This document shows positions 10,884-21,312 of a stretch of 64,000 nt of DNA, one piece after another. The DNA lies in the NCBI GenBank assembly GCA_032622095.1, contig CP136068.1, positions 163,763,465-163,827,464 on the forward strand, given 5' to 3'. A program made the translations under genes and the position numbers. The notes beneath the pieces were generated by a model, which did no database searches, was not told the DNA's origin, and worked only from the letters and a program-made list of their open reading frames with translations. This DNA comes from Siphonodentalium dalli (taxonomy: Eukaryota > Mollusca > Scaphopoda > Gadilida > Siphonodentaliidae). Each line of letters opens with the position of its first letter. Within the stretch, counting starts at the first letter, position 1.

Positions 10884-11924
10884 TTAACCTGTTTGACCCT
10901 TGATTATGTTCTCAAGGTCCAATGCTGTTTGAAATCTCACAATGTCACCATTAATCTTCTTGGCATACAGTTTGCCATTGGTTATCCAGGAGTTCATAAT
11001 GTTATCAGATTTGTATGCTGTTCTCAGCAGCTGATAGTTAGTATAGGTTGCATCCTCGATAATGGAGTAGCCTGTATTTTTCAGCTGCCTTCTGGCTTCA
11101 ATAACAAGAAGTTTTGGTTCTCTGGCATAGAACTTTACAAGGATGGGGCGAGGTTTATTATATTTCGCACCCAGTTGATTGTTCCCATTTCTATCTGCAT
11201 TTAGCTCCATAATTTCGGTTTGATTGTTTGTATGTTTTTTCCCAACTCGGTGGGCTATTGAAATGTCTCCACGAAACATATTTAGCTTTAATTTATCGTT
11301 GAAAATTTGCATCACTTGATTTGCACAATCGTGACGTGTCTCCCTATCTTTAGCCTCAGGAATTCCAAAGATTCGGACACTGTCTTTCCGTCCTTGTTGT
11401 TCAATGTCATTTAATGATTGTTTTAGGAGTTCGTGTTCTTCGTTCCATTTCTCTTGTTTTTCTTTTGTTTCTTTTATCATTTTAAATGTTTCAGTTTCAA
11501 GAATTGTTATTCGATTCTCTAGTACTTGTAATTTATCATTAAAGGATTTCACAATTTCAGTTTTGAATTGACTTATCATCTTACCGAATTCAGAAAGATG
11601 TGTCTTCTGTTCTGTCGAATATTTATCATGATTTTTCTGAGATGCTTCTGTCAGACTATCTACACGTTTTATGAGTTCTGTTAATTGCTCGGGGATGTTT
11701 CCAAGAATAGGCGAGGGTGGTTCTTGGCCTGGTTTTGACATGAAATTTTCCATCGTGAGTTGTTTTTTGGGTGACGGATTTATACTGTCCTCGCTTTCTA
11801 AAGTGGAATTTCTTTGGTCATCCGAATCTCCCTTATTGTGCTTTTTCTGATTCTTGCGCTTCCTCATTGAACTAATGGAGGGTTTGATGCCGAAAAACTG
11901 TTTGTTTATATTTGGCCCGATCAA
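10884..11924 (-). CDS. LINE ORF1 RNA-binding protein
   Basis: Intact frame of 346 codons. The N-terminus is basic (KRKNQKKHNKGD), followed by a heptad-rich segment at about residues 75-175 (including ITELLKRV-like, ITILETETFKMIKETKEK stretches) that should form a coiled coil. An RRM-like region begins at RIFGIPEAKDRET (about residue 185), with IAHRVGKK and PILVKFYAREPKLLVIE. The C-terminal domain ends IVRFQTALDLENI. This order matches L1-type ORF1p, which coats the element RNA as a trimer. It lies upstream of ORF2 on the same strand, inside the defined element, and is not a host gene. Confidence 0.9.
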   Translation of the reverse strand: MIGPNINKQFFGIKPSISSMRKRKNQKKHNKGDSDDQRNSTLESEDSINPSPKKQLTMENFMSKPGQEPPSPILGNIPEQLTELIKRVDSLTEASQKNHDKYSTEQKTHLSEFGKMISQFKTEIVKSFNDKLQVLENRITILETETFKMIKETKEKQEKWNEEHELLKQSLNDIEQQGRKDSVRIFGIPEAKDRETRHDCANQVMQIFNDKLKLNMFRGDISIAHRVGKKHTNNQTEIMELNADRNGNNQLGAKYNKPRPILVKFYAREPKLLVIEARRQLKNTGYSIIEDATYTNYQLLRTAYKSDNIMNSWITNGKLYAKKINGDIVRFQTALDLENIIKGQTG

Positions 11925-12155
11925 CTTTCAAAATGGCTGCCACAGGGCGGCTACGTCAGCAGAAATTCATCAACATAATATCTTCAAATTTCCAACTAAA
12001 TCATTGAAAAAAAGTTCAATATACCGTTTCATATTGTGTGCAAACATCGATATATTCTTCTTCTTCTGCAATCATAGTTTTGTGTTTCTTCTATTGGGTG
12101 AAAATTTGAGTTTTCTTAAACGATTTCGTAAAACCTGCTGACTGTTATAACATCT

Positions 12156-12166
12156 AACCTACTTTT
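12156..12166. repeat. target-site duplication of the Tx1-like LINE, 5' side
   Basis: AACCTACTTTT followed by gatccgaaac, the same continuation seen after the single copy at 18875-18885 in unit 2. Confidence 0.85.
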
Positions 12167-12174
12167 GATCCGAA

Positions 12175-12400
12175 ACAACCAAGTGGTGTGTCAGGCATGA
12201 CATATCAATGATGTATCATGCATGACATATCCATGAGGTGTCTGTCATGACATTCCAATGAGGAGTCAGGCATGACATTTCAATGGTGTCTCAGGCATGA
12301 CATTTATATGGTGCATCAGACATGACATGCCAATGGTGTATCAGGTATGGCATATCAATTGTGAGTCAGGTATGAGTCAGGTATAAGTAAAGTTGTCTCG
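12175..12400. repeat. tandem array of caggcatgacat units
   Basis: Irregular units of about 23-28 bp around tcaggcatgacatatcaatg with variable spacers. Repeated at 18894-19120 in unit 2. No gene. Confidence 0.8.
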
Positions 12401-12439
12401 ACATCCCTACATACAGTGTGATGTCGTTTTCTAACGGAC

Positions 12440-13625
12440 AATTCCCAGGAACAGGAACATACGTAACTAATGCAAACTCTATACTATCCTTTCAGGAACA
12501 CACGTCACGAATGTCATATATAAACCATCCATTCAGGAACCCACGTCACTAATGTAATATCTAAACCATCCTTTGAGGAACCCACGTCACTAATGTAATA
12601 TCTTAAACATCCTTTCAGGAACCCAGGTCACTAATGTAATATCTAAACCATCCTTTCAGAAACCCACGTCACTAATGTAATCTCTAAATCATCCTTGCAG
12701 GAACCCACATCACTAATGTAATCTATAAACCATCCTTTCGGGAACATACATCACTCATATAATCTCTAAACATTCCTTCAGGAACCTACGTCACTAATGT
12801 AATCTCTAAACCATCCCTTGGGAACATACGTCACTAATGTAATCCCCAAAAAACAATCACTTCAGGAACATACGTCACTATTGTAATCCCCAAACCATCC
12901 CTCCAGGAATCTACGTCACTAATATAATCTTTAAACCATCCATTCGGGAACCTACGTCACCAATGTAATATATAAACCATCCATTCAAACACCTACGTCA
13001 CCAATATAATCTTTAAACCATCTCTACAGGAACATACGTCAATAATGTAGTCTCCAAACCGTCCCTTCACTCTTGTAATATCTAGATCGTCTCTTCGGAC
13101 GTTCAGGACCAGGAGCCTACGTCACTAGTGTAATCTCTAAACATTCCTTCAGGAACCTACGTAACCAATGTAATCTCTAAACATTCCTTCAGGAACCTAC
13201 GTCACTAATGTAATCTCTAAACCACCCCTTTGTGAACATACGTCACTAATGTAATCCCCAAAAAACAATCACTTCAGGAACATACGTCACTAATGTAATC
13301 CCCAAACCATCCCTCCAGGAATCTACGTCACTAATATAATCTTTAAACCATCCATTCAGGAACCTACGTCATCAATGTAATAAATAAACCATCCATTCAA
13401 GAACCTACGTCACCAATGTAATCTTTAAACCATCTCTACAGGAACATGCGTCAATAATGTAGTCTCCAAACCGTCCCTTCACTATTGTAATATCTAGATC
13501 GTCTCTTCGGACGTTCAGGACCAGGAGCCTACGTCACTAGTGTAATCTCTAAACCGTCGCATCATACATTCAGGACCAGGAGCCTACGTCAATAATGTAA
13601 TCTCTTAACCGTTGCTTCAGACAAT
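12440..13625. repeat. minisatellite, about 40 bp unit, close to 29 copies
   Basis: Units based on aggaacctacgtcactaatg followed by taatctctaaaccatccttc. A higher-order period is visible: about 12780-13130 recurs at about 13195-13545 with the same variants, so blocks of units were duplicated together. Present in unit 2 at 19160-20345. Confidence 0.9.
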
Positions 13626-13879
13626 AGGATATCTGCCATTGGGAACTCGTGCAGTGGATGAGCTACATTTTTGTGACAGAAGTTCACGTGTATTACACTA
13701 ACATATACTAACTGGTTGAGGTGTGTTTGAAGTTCAAATTCGGTGGACAATCGATACATTTGTTCCTTTTGTAAATTTCAGTTATAACTTATACCTATAA
13801 GTTTTAGTGATTATTGAGTTTTAATGTGAATTGTGAACTTCCACGGCTCATGTTCAAGTTTATCCCGCCAGACAATATA

Positions 13880-14560
13880 TGTTTAAACGGATTTGAAATA
13901 AAAACAGCTTTGGTTCGAAACTTGATTGGTGACGCAAGTTTCTGGTCCTGAATCCGATGATCACACACACACCTGTGTACATCTCATATTTTAGTATCAT
14001 CATCCGATTTCGTTGAACTTTGCACAGTTGTCGCTCCTCCTCCCGGATCTGGAAGTAAGAAATTAAGTAAATTTTCGTTCGAAAATAAATCACAGCTGAT
14101 TAAACATATAATTTGTTCGTAATCTTCTGCAATCTTGTTTTCAGATATACAGAGAAAAGGCATCTACAATCCAACATATAGCAAGACATTTCTGATTTCT
14201 GGATCGACGCAGAGCCTACATAACCACGTATATTTACCAAACGAGATCATATTTAAAAAATAATTATTTGATAACCTGGAAATAAATTTTGTGTACATTT
14301 AAAAAATCACCCAAATAAAGTTGATTATGCAGATACATATATGTGAATGTTTTGTACATCCATGAAGCCAACGACCCACCCCCATTCCCTGGAATCCGGC
14401 TGAAAACTGATCCCGGCATTCGGAATATTTCTTAACAAAATTTATTGAAAATAGCATGATAAATGAAGCAACAGTTACCGTTATACATCGGAATCAGATA
14501 TATTTGATAGTAATGATTTGAATTAGCAGCTTGACTGAAAGATTCAACTGCTTTGCTGAA
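13880..14560. repeat. 0.7 kb dispersed segment, copy A
   Basis: Matches 20600-21283 (unit 2) directly, and 30620-31460 and 52660-53290 in reverse complement. It contains the sequence around cagcttgactgaaagattca and the stretch around aaccacgtatatttaccaaa. No intact frame is conserved among the four copies. It may be an old non-autonomous element or part of a larger duplicated block that includes the secreted-protein gene. Confidence 0.75.
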
Positions 14561-14591
14561 AATATATTCTGATAACACATATATACATTTA

Positions 14592-14882
14592 TTATGTCAG
14601 CTCTTGCGATTAGCCAATCAGCGTCGATATCTAGTGACGGTATATGAACCCATATTAGGTCGGTGACCTAATATGAAATCAATATTAAGTGCTTATCCGC
14701 CATCTTGATTTTTCAGAAACTCAGTCACCTCGGGAATATTTTTGGTGTATTTTGGCGCCAAGGAAGGGGATATCTGTCGGAAATCATTTTCTATGAATTT
14801 AAAGACATAGTAACATGTACCAAAACCTGCATGCGATATATTTGAGGAATTCAAAAGACTCATAAATTAACTATCAAACTCA
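14592..14882. repeat. 0.3 kb direct repeat, copy A1
   Basis: Begins attatgtcagctcttg and ends taactatcaaactc. The same 0.29 kb sequence recurs at 15788-16079 in this unit and at 21313-21604 and 22512-22803 in unit 2. It includes the inverted motif taggtcggtgaccta. Non-coding. Confidence 0.85.
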
Positions 14883-15455
14883 ATGCGTTGACGTTCAACG
14901 CCCATGACGCGTCACTGTGGCGTTACATAAGTAAATGGCCATAGACGACACATTTATCTTACCAAATTACATTGTAATTCAATTGAGTATTTGTCACTAA
15001 AAACAAGCATTCTGATTGGCCGAGAGCGGCTAACTTTCGTTTTCGATATACCGACATCGACCGCTTCAGCGTGCATCAAATCTGAATGTAGCACGGTCAA
15101 ATTTCATCGGCGCAGAACGAGTAGGAAACGAGCACACCGCGCGTTGTTGTCTATAGATACCGTTAATCGGCCGCTTCAGCGTGCATCACATCTGAATGTG
15201 GCACGGTACAATTTCATCGGCGCAGAACGGAGTAGCGAAACGAGCCCAACCCGCCCCACATGAAATGGTTACGGAGCAGTGTTCCGAGTAACGCAATGAA
15301 CAAACCCAATGATTTGTGCACGGTGACAACGGTGAAATGAAAGACTCGATTCTTGTCATGAAAATGACTAAATGAAACTTTTTATACAGTTTTTTTTGCA
15401 AATTCCTCGCTAGATTGAATTACAATGTAGATAAACGTACCATGTTTCGTTGTAA
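14883..15455. other. non-coding segment with a 75 bp internal direct repeat
   Basis: Two copies of a ccgcttcagcgtgcat...cggcgcagaacg block lie at about 15060-15120 and 15170-15230. The short frame over this stretch (14991-15263) is repeat-derived. A related acgttcaacgcccatgacgc segment recurs at 23240. Confidence 0.6.
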
Positions 15456-15543
15456 ATTCTGGGATTCGAGCATGAAAACAGTTTGTGAACTCGCCGGCAA
15501 GCCGGCTCGTTCACAAACTGTTTTCATGCTCGAATCCCAGAAT
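15456..15543. repeat. perfect-arm palindrome, 88 bp
   Basis: Arms of about 40 bp: attctgggattcgagcatga continuing to the centre gccggcaagccggc, then its exact complement. Sequence like this extrudes as a cruciform or gives a hairpin RNA. It is repeated at 22181-22268. No terminator or tRNA is implied. Confidence 0.9.
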
Positions 15544-15625
15544 GTACAACTCAACAGGGTATGTTTATCTCCTAAATAAATTACAGCGACGATTAATTAA
15601 AGGGATATGCTGGATTTTGTCCACT

Positions 15626-15796
15626 GACATAATAAATACGTTACGGGACGCTTAGTGGTCGGATGTGGTGTCATGTGAGGCTCAGCGAGATCAATATTAC
15701 GCTCGGCCTACGGCCTCGCCTAATATTGATATCACTTCGCCTCAAATGACACCATATCCGATCACTAAGCGTCCCGTAACTTATATTATTATGTCA
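15626..15796. mobile_element. foldback element, about 171 bp
   Basis: Ends are ctgacataataa and ttattatgtcag; arms run through acgggacgcttagtggtcgg; the centre is gctcggcctacggcctcgcc. No coding. Present in unit 2 at 22350-22520, with a partial third copy near 23355-23440. The right end overlaps the start of the 0.3 kb direct repeat. Confidence 0.75.
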
Positions 15797-16079
15797 GCTC
15801 TTGTGATTAGCCAATCAGCGTTGATATATAGTGACGGTATATGAACCCATATTGGGTCGGTGACCTAATATGAAATCAATATTAGGTGCTTATCCGCCAT
15901 CTTGTTTTTTCAGAAACTCAGTTGCCTCGGGAATATTTGTGGTGTATTTTGGCGCCAAAAAAGGGGATATCTGTCGGAAATCATTTTCTGTGAATTTAAA
16001 GACATAGTACCATGTACCAAAACCTGCATGCGATATATTTGAGGAATTCTAAAGACTCATAAATTAACTATCAAACTCT
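15788..16079. repeat. 0.3 kb direct repeat, copy A2
   Basis: Second copy within unit 1 of the repeat at 14592-14882, with scattered substitutions, so it diverged before the large tandem duplication. Confidence 0.85.
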
Positions 16080-16147
16080 ATACAGTTATCGCATTGTTTC
16101 GAGGTTGACACGAGGAATTGTCAACCCGAGGAAGTCAATATCCACCA

Positions 16148-16479
16148 GAATAAATGAAGAGAGGCTAGCCAGATTGAACGACTTAGCCAACGAACTGGAG
16201 GCAAAACGCGGAATGGGAGACGAACATACTGAGGAAGACGGAGAAGAAGCTGAAAACCCATTGAAGACGATCATGGAAGTTTGCGTGCGCATGGAAAAGA
16301 ATGAAGACATCAGTAAAACCATCGAACATATGGGAGATTTAATCAGTGACGTGAAGGAGAAGTACCCGGATGAGGAGTTCCCCGCCCCTTCACAGCAAAA
16401 GGTGGAAGAATTATTCGGCGAAATGTGTACCAGCATCAAGACATTCCTCCAAGATGCGTACCCGGACATATTGAGTTAG
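16148..16479 (+). pseudogene. small secreted acidic protein, copy 2, signal peptide lost
   Basis: From 16148 the sequence is the mature region of the family (NEERLARLNDLANELEAKRG to DAYPDILS). The signal peptide and upstream region are replaced by the left arm of a foldback element at the duplication junction. The frame is open upstream into that arm but has no ATG there; the first in-frame ATG is in GMGDEH (about 16214). It keeps Glu (GAG, 16159-16161) where copy 1 has a stop and Asn where copy 1 has Tyr (EAENPL), so it preserves the ancestral reading better than copy 1. Without signal peptide or promoter it is probably not a functional gene. Confidence 0.85.
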
Positions 16480-16762
16480 GGTATGTATACACATATACTG
16501 AGTTGGTGTACGTACACATATATACTGAGTTAGGGTATGTATACACAAATACTGAGTCGGTGTACGTACACGCACTTACATATATTTCTGTTGATGTACG
16601 TACACGCATGTATATACCGAGATGGTGTACGACACATATATACCGAATTAGTGTACACATACATTCTGAGTTATGGTACGCACACATATATATTGAGTTA
16701 GTGTACACACACATATACTGAGATCATGTGCGTACATACATATATATTGCGGTTGTGTGCGT
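16464..16762. repeat. stop-codon minisatellite, unit 2 copy
   Basis: Same array as 2177-2475, identical as far as I compared it. Confidence 0.85.
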
Positions 16763-16791
16763 ACCCATGTACCCATGTACGCGTACGACTT

Positions 16792-17352
16792 TGGCGGGTC
16801 CTGTTAATGTGCTATGATGTTGATGGGACCCGTTAAGATGCTGTTGATGGGTCCTGTTAAGGTGATATGATGTTGATGGGTCCTGTTAATGTTATATGCT
16901 GTTGATGGGTCCTGTTAAGGTGCTATGATGTTGGTGGGTCCTGTTAAGGTGCTATGATGTTGGTGGGTCATGTTAAGGTGCTATGGTGTTGGTGGGTCAT
17001 GTTAAGGTGCTACGATGATGATGGTTCATGTTAAGGTGCTATGATGTTGGTGGGTCATGTTAAGGTGCTATGGTGTTGGTGGGTCATGTTTAGGTGCTAT
17101 GATGTTGTGGTCATGTTAAGGTGCTATAATGTTGGTGGGTCATGTTAAGGTGCTATGTTGGTGGGCCTTGTTAAGGTGCTATGATGTTGATAGGTCATGT
17201 TAACGTGCTATGATGTTGGTGGGTCATGTTAAAGTGCTACGATGTTAGTGTGTCATGTTAAGGTGCCATGATGTTGGTGGGTCATGTTTAGGTGCTACGA
17301 TGTTCGTGGGACACGTTAAGGTGCTACGAGGTCGGTGGGTCATGTTAAGGTG
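16792..17352. repeat. 29 bp minisatellite, unit 2 copy
   Basis: Same array as 2505-3070 with a few substitutions and a 2 bp deletion near 17107. Confidence 0.88.
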
Positions 17353-18893
17353 CAAGACTTATCTCCATAGATGAGTATTCCCATCAAATAAGATTCACTT
17401 AGGCCTTATATCGCGGTGTGATTGTGATTAATTTCGCTCCAGACATGCACAAGCGTTCACCAAAAGAGTGGGTCCTATAGTCCTATAGCTGGCAATTCCG
17501 TGTATAAATTAGGTTAGTCATGCATCATGGCATGTGAGAAATAAGTGATTCACAATGCAAGCAGACTACGAGCTCACCACCTCAGACTTAAAACCTAAAT
17601 AAAACTTTTAAAAGAAGTTACTTTTGTACAAATTATTATAGAATATAAACTCCCATCACAAAACTGAAAGTATTTAAAAGTCGATAGACTGTTTGGTTTC
17701 TGACGAGGGGGGGGGGGGGAGTATTCAACTGAAATTAACCATTATATTATTGACGCTATGTGCGCAATCCGATCGAGAAGCTTGTTGATTTCTTCATGTT
17801 CATTTCATTCATAAAATGTCATCATGTCGATTTCAACGAAACTGGACGAACAACGTCATCATGCAGCTTTCACCATTGACGCGATAACCTGAATGTATCT
17901 TCTGCTTTGTTCATAAGTATGTGTTCCTTGTCGATTCATGAAAACATAAGGATATTTAAGGATTATCAGAGTCACGTATGAACTATGTAATATTAGGATA
18001 ATTTAAACGCGATATAATAACGTTTGCATGATTTATATTTTAGGCCACTCCAATGCAAATATTTGACAGTCCTTAATATGTCATAATTATGTTCTCAATA
18101 ACATGTAAACCGCCGCTACGAATAAACTTCACTGTGCATAATTCCGATAGTAACTCCCCTCATTTAGGAACGCTTGCAATTGAAAGACATCCGTTTATTT
18201 CCAATTACGAATTAATGCTTTACGCCCACCGGTCTACAGTGCGACATAAGTGGTCACTAAAATTCAAAACACCAGTGTCGTGTTAGTCACTGTTAGATAA
18301 TAATTGTTGACGTCACATAAGTAGATATAGTCTATATACGACCCAAAGCGTCCGTACTTTGCAAAACTTTGCGACAGTTGGCAATTTAGAACTTAACAAT
18401 TTAATTCTTGACCGGAAAACAATTTGGTTAAAAACTTTGCATTTTATTTCTACAAGAAGTAAATTTGATCACAAACACTGAACATAAGTAAGAATTACTG
18501 TCTACATAAAACACAAGCAAGAATAAATAATGTAGATAATTTAAGATCTATAAAACGTTCAAAAACAGAATCTATTCAAAAGTGCATGTGATAGTTTTTA
18601 TGTTGTAATAAGATTCCATTTTTCAGATATCATGTATATTTATTATGTAAAACTTTAATGTTTAATGGTGACAGAATGTATGAAAATAAAATAAATTATA
18701 ACAAAATATTCTAACTTAGAACATACCAAGGCTATAGTTGAACATTCATAACTGATCGCAAATGTCAGTAATATCTTGAGAGAATGAATAAGAATATATT
18801 CTACCTGTTGTTCTAAAACAACAAATTTCTCACTTTTAACAATGATTGCTGTAACAAACTATCACTAAAAGTACAACCTACTTTTGATCCGAA
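17353..18893. other. non-coding segment with LINE-free target site
   Basis: Duplicate of 3071-4593 plus 12167 onward. 18875-18885 is the single AACCTACTTTT that was duplicated when the LINE inserted in unit 1. No gene seen. Confidence 0.75.
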
Positions 18894-20345
18894 ACAACCA
18901 AGTGGTGTGTCAGGCATGACATATCAATGATGTATCATGCATGACATATCCATGAGGTGTCTGTCATGACATTCCAATGAGGAGTCAGGCATGACATTTC
19001 AATGGTGTCTCAGGCATGACATTTATATGGTGCATCAGACATGACATGCCAATGGTGTATCAGGTATGGCATATCAATTGTGAGTCAGGTATGAGTCAGG
19101 TATAAGTAAAGTTGTCTCGACATCCCTACATACAGTGTGATGTCGTTTTCTAACGGACAATTCCCAGGAACAGGAACATACGTAACTAATGCAAACTCTA
19201 TACTATCCTTTCAGGAACACACGTCACGAATGTCATATATAAACCATCCATTCAGGAACCCACGTCACTAATGTAATATCTAAACCATCCGTTGAGGAAC
19301 CCACGTCACTAATGTAATATCTTAAACATCCTTTCAGGAACCCAGGTCACTAATGTAATATCTAAACCATCCTTTCAGAAACCCACGTCACTAATGTAAT
19401 CTCTAAATCATCCTTGCAGGAACCCACATCACTAATGTAATCTATAAACCATCCTTTCGGGAACATACATCACTCATATAATCTCTAAACATTCCTTCAG
19501 GAACCTACGTCACTAATGTAATCTCTAAACCATCCCTTTGGGAACATACGTCACTAATGTAATCCCCAAAAAACAATCACTTCAGGAACATACGTCACTA
19601 ATGTAATCCCCAAACCATCCCTCCAGGAATCTACGTCACTAATATAATCTTTAAACCATCCATTCGGGAACCTACGTCACCAATGTAATATATAAACCAT
19701 ACATTCAAAAACCTACGTCACCAATGTAATCTTTAAACCATCTCTACAGGAACATACGTCAATAATGTAGTCTCCAAACCGTCCCTTCACTCTTGTAATA
19801 TCTAGATCGTCTCTTCGGACGTTCAGGACCAGGAGCCTACGTCACTAGTGTAATCTCTAAACATTCCTTCAGGAACCTACGTAACCAATGTAATCTCTAA
19901 ACATTCCTTCAGGAACCTACGTCACTAATGTAATCTCTAAACCACCCCTTTGTGAACATACGTCACTAATGTAATCCCCAAAAAACAATCACTTCAGGAA
20001 CATACGTCACTAATGTAATCCCCAAACCATCCCTCAAGGAATCTACGTCACTAATATAATCTTTAAACCATCCATTCAGGAACCTACGTCATCAATGTAA
20101 TAAATAAACCATCCATTCAAGAACCTACGTCACCAATGTAATCTTTAAACCATCTCTACAGGAACATGCGTCAATAATGTAGTCTCCAAACCGTCCCTTC
20201 ACTATTGTAATATCTAGATCGTCTCTTCGGACGTTCAGGACCAGGAGCCTACGTCACTAGTGTAATCTCTAAACCGTCGCATCATACATTCAGGACCAGG
20301 AGCCTACGTCAATAATGTAATCTCTTAACCGTTGCTTCAGACAAT
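18894..20345. repeat. tandem arrays, unit 2 copies
   Basis: 18894-19120 repeats the caggcatgacat array and 19160-20345 repeats the 40 bp minisatellite, in the same order as 12175-13625. Confidence 0.88.
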
Positions 20346-20599
20346 AGGATATCTGCCATTGGGAACTCGTGCAGTGGATGAGCTACATTTTTGTGACAGA
20401 AGTTCACGTGTATTACACTAACATATACTAACTGGTTGAGGTGTGTTTGAAGTTCAAATTCGGTGGACAATCGATACATTTGTTCCTTTTGTAAATTTCA
20501 GTTATAACTTATACCTATAAGTTTTAGTGATTATTGAGTTTTAATGTGAATTGTGAACTTCCACGGCTCATGTTCAAGTTTATCCCGCCAGACAATATA

Positions 20600-21283
20600 T
20601 GTTTAAACGGATTTGAAATAAAAACAGCTTTGGTTCGAAACTTGATTGGTGACGCAAGTTTCTGGTCCTGAATCCGATGATCACACACACACCTGCATGT
20701 GTACATCTCATATTTTAGTATCATTATCCGATTTCGTTGAACTTTGCACAGTTGTCGCTCCTCCTCCCGGATCTGGAAGTAAGAAATTAAGTAAATTTTC
20801 GTTCGAAAATAAATCACAGCTGATTAAACATATAATTATTCTTAATCTTCTGCAATCTTGTTTTCAGATATACAGAGAAAAAGAACCTACAATCCAACAT
20901 ATAGCAAGACATTTCTGATTTCTGGATCGACGCAGAGCCTACATAACCACGTATATTTACCAAACGAGATCATATTTAAAAAATAATTATTTGATAACCT
21001 GGAAATAAATTTTGTGTACATTTAAAAAATCACCCAAATAAAGTTGATTATGCAGATACATATATGTGAATGTTTTGTACATCCATGAAGCCAACGACCC
21101 ACCCCCATTCCCTGGAATCCGGCTGAAAACTGACCCCGGCATTCGGAATATTTCTTAACAAAATTTATTGAAAATAGCATGATAAATGAAGCAACAGTTA
21201 CCGTTATACATCGGAATCAGATATATTTGATAGTAATGATTTGAATTAGCAGCTTGACTGAAAGATTCAACTGCTTTGCTGAA
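20600..21283. repeat. 0.7 kb dispersed segment, copy B
   Basis: Unit 2 counterpart of 13880-14560; carries a small insertion (gcat) in the cacacacacctg stretch. Confidence 0.75.
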
Positions 21284-21312
21284 AATATATTCTGATAACA
21301 CATATATACATT

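Larger units (their letters stand above)
4605..12155 (-). mobile_element. near-complete Tx1/L1-like LINE retrotransposon, 7.55 kb
   Basis: On the minus strand the element has, in order, a short 5' region (12155-11925), ORF1 (11924-10884), a 2 kb spacer, ORF2 (8860-5055, with frameshifts), a 3' region of about 0.45 kb, and an A-rich tail read as T-runs at 4601-4635. It has an 11 bp target duplication and an empty site in the duplicated unit 2, so both ends are defined and it is not 5' truncated. ORF1 has a coiled-coil region and an RNA-binding domain. ORF2 has an apurinic-type endonuclease followed by a reverse transcriptase with an RGCRQGDPISPYIF motif. This layout fits the L1/Tx1 group; the clade assignment is by motif only. 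Confidence 0.9.
1861..16147. repeat. tandem duplication, unit 1
   Basis: 1861-16147 and 16148-22873 are the same segment in direct orientation. They are nearly identical outside the 7.56 kb LINE insertion that only unit 1 carries: 14287 bp against 6726 bp, a difference equal to the LINE plus one target duplication. Visible differences are few, for example the G-run at 3421-3431 (longer in unit 2), a 7 bp deletion in unit 2 opposite about 4118, and isolated substitutions. The junction at 16147/16148 joins the left arm of a foldback element to codon 39-40 of the secreted-protein gene. Confidence 0.9.

Noticed and set aside
10893-11204. 103-residue plus-strand frame
   Set aside because: Antisense shadow of LINE ORF1.
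15520-15545. gctcgaatcccag resembling a tRNA T-loop
   Set aside because: It is one arm of a perfect palindrome; no acceptor stem, D-arm or anticodon arm fits.
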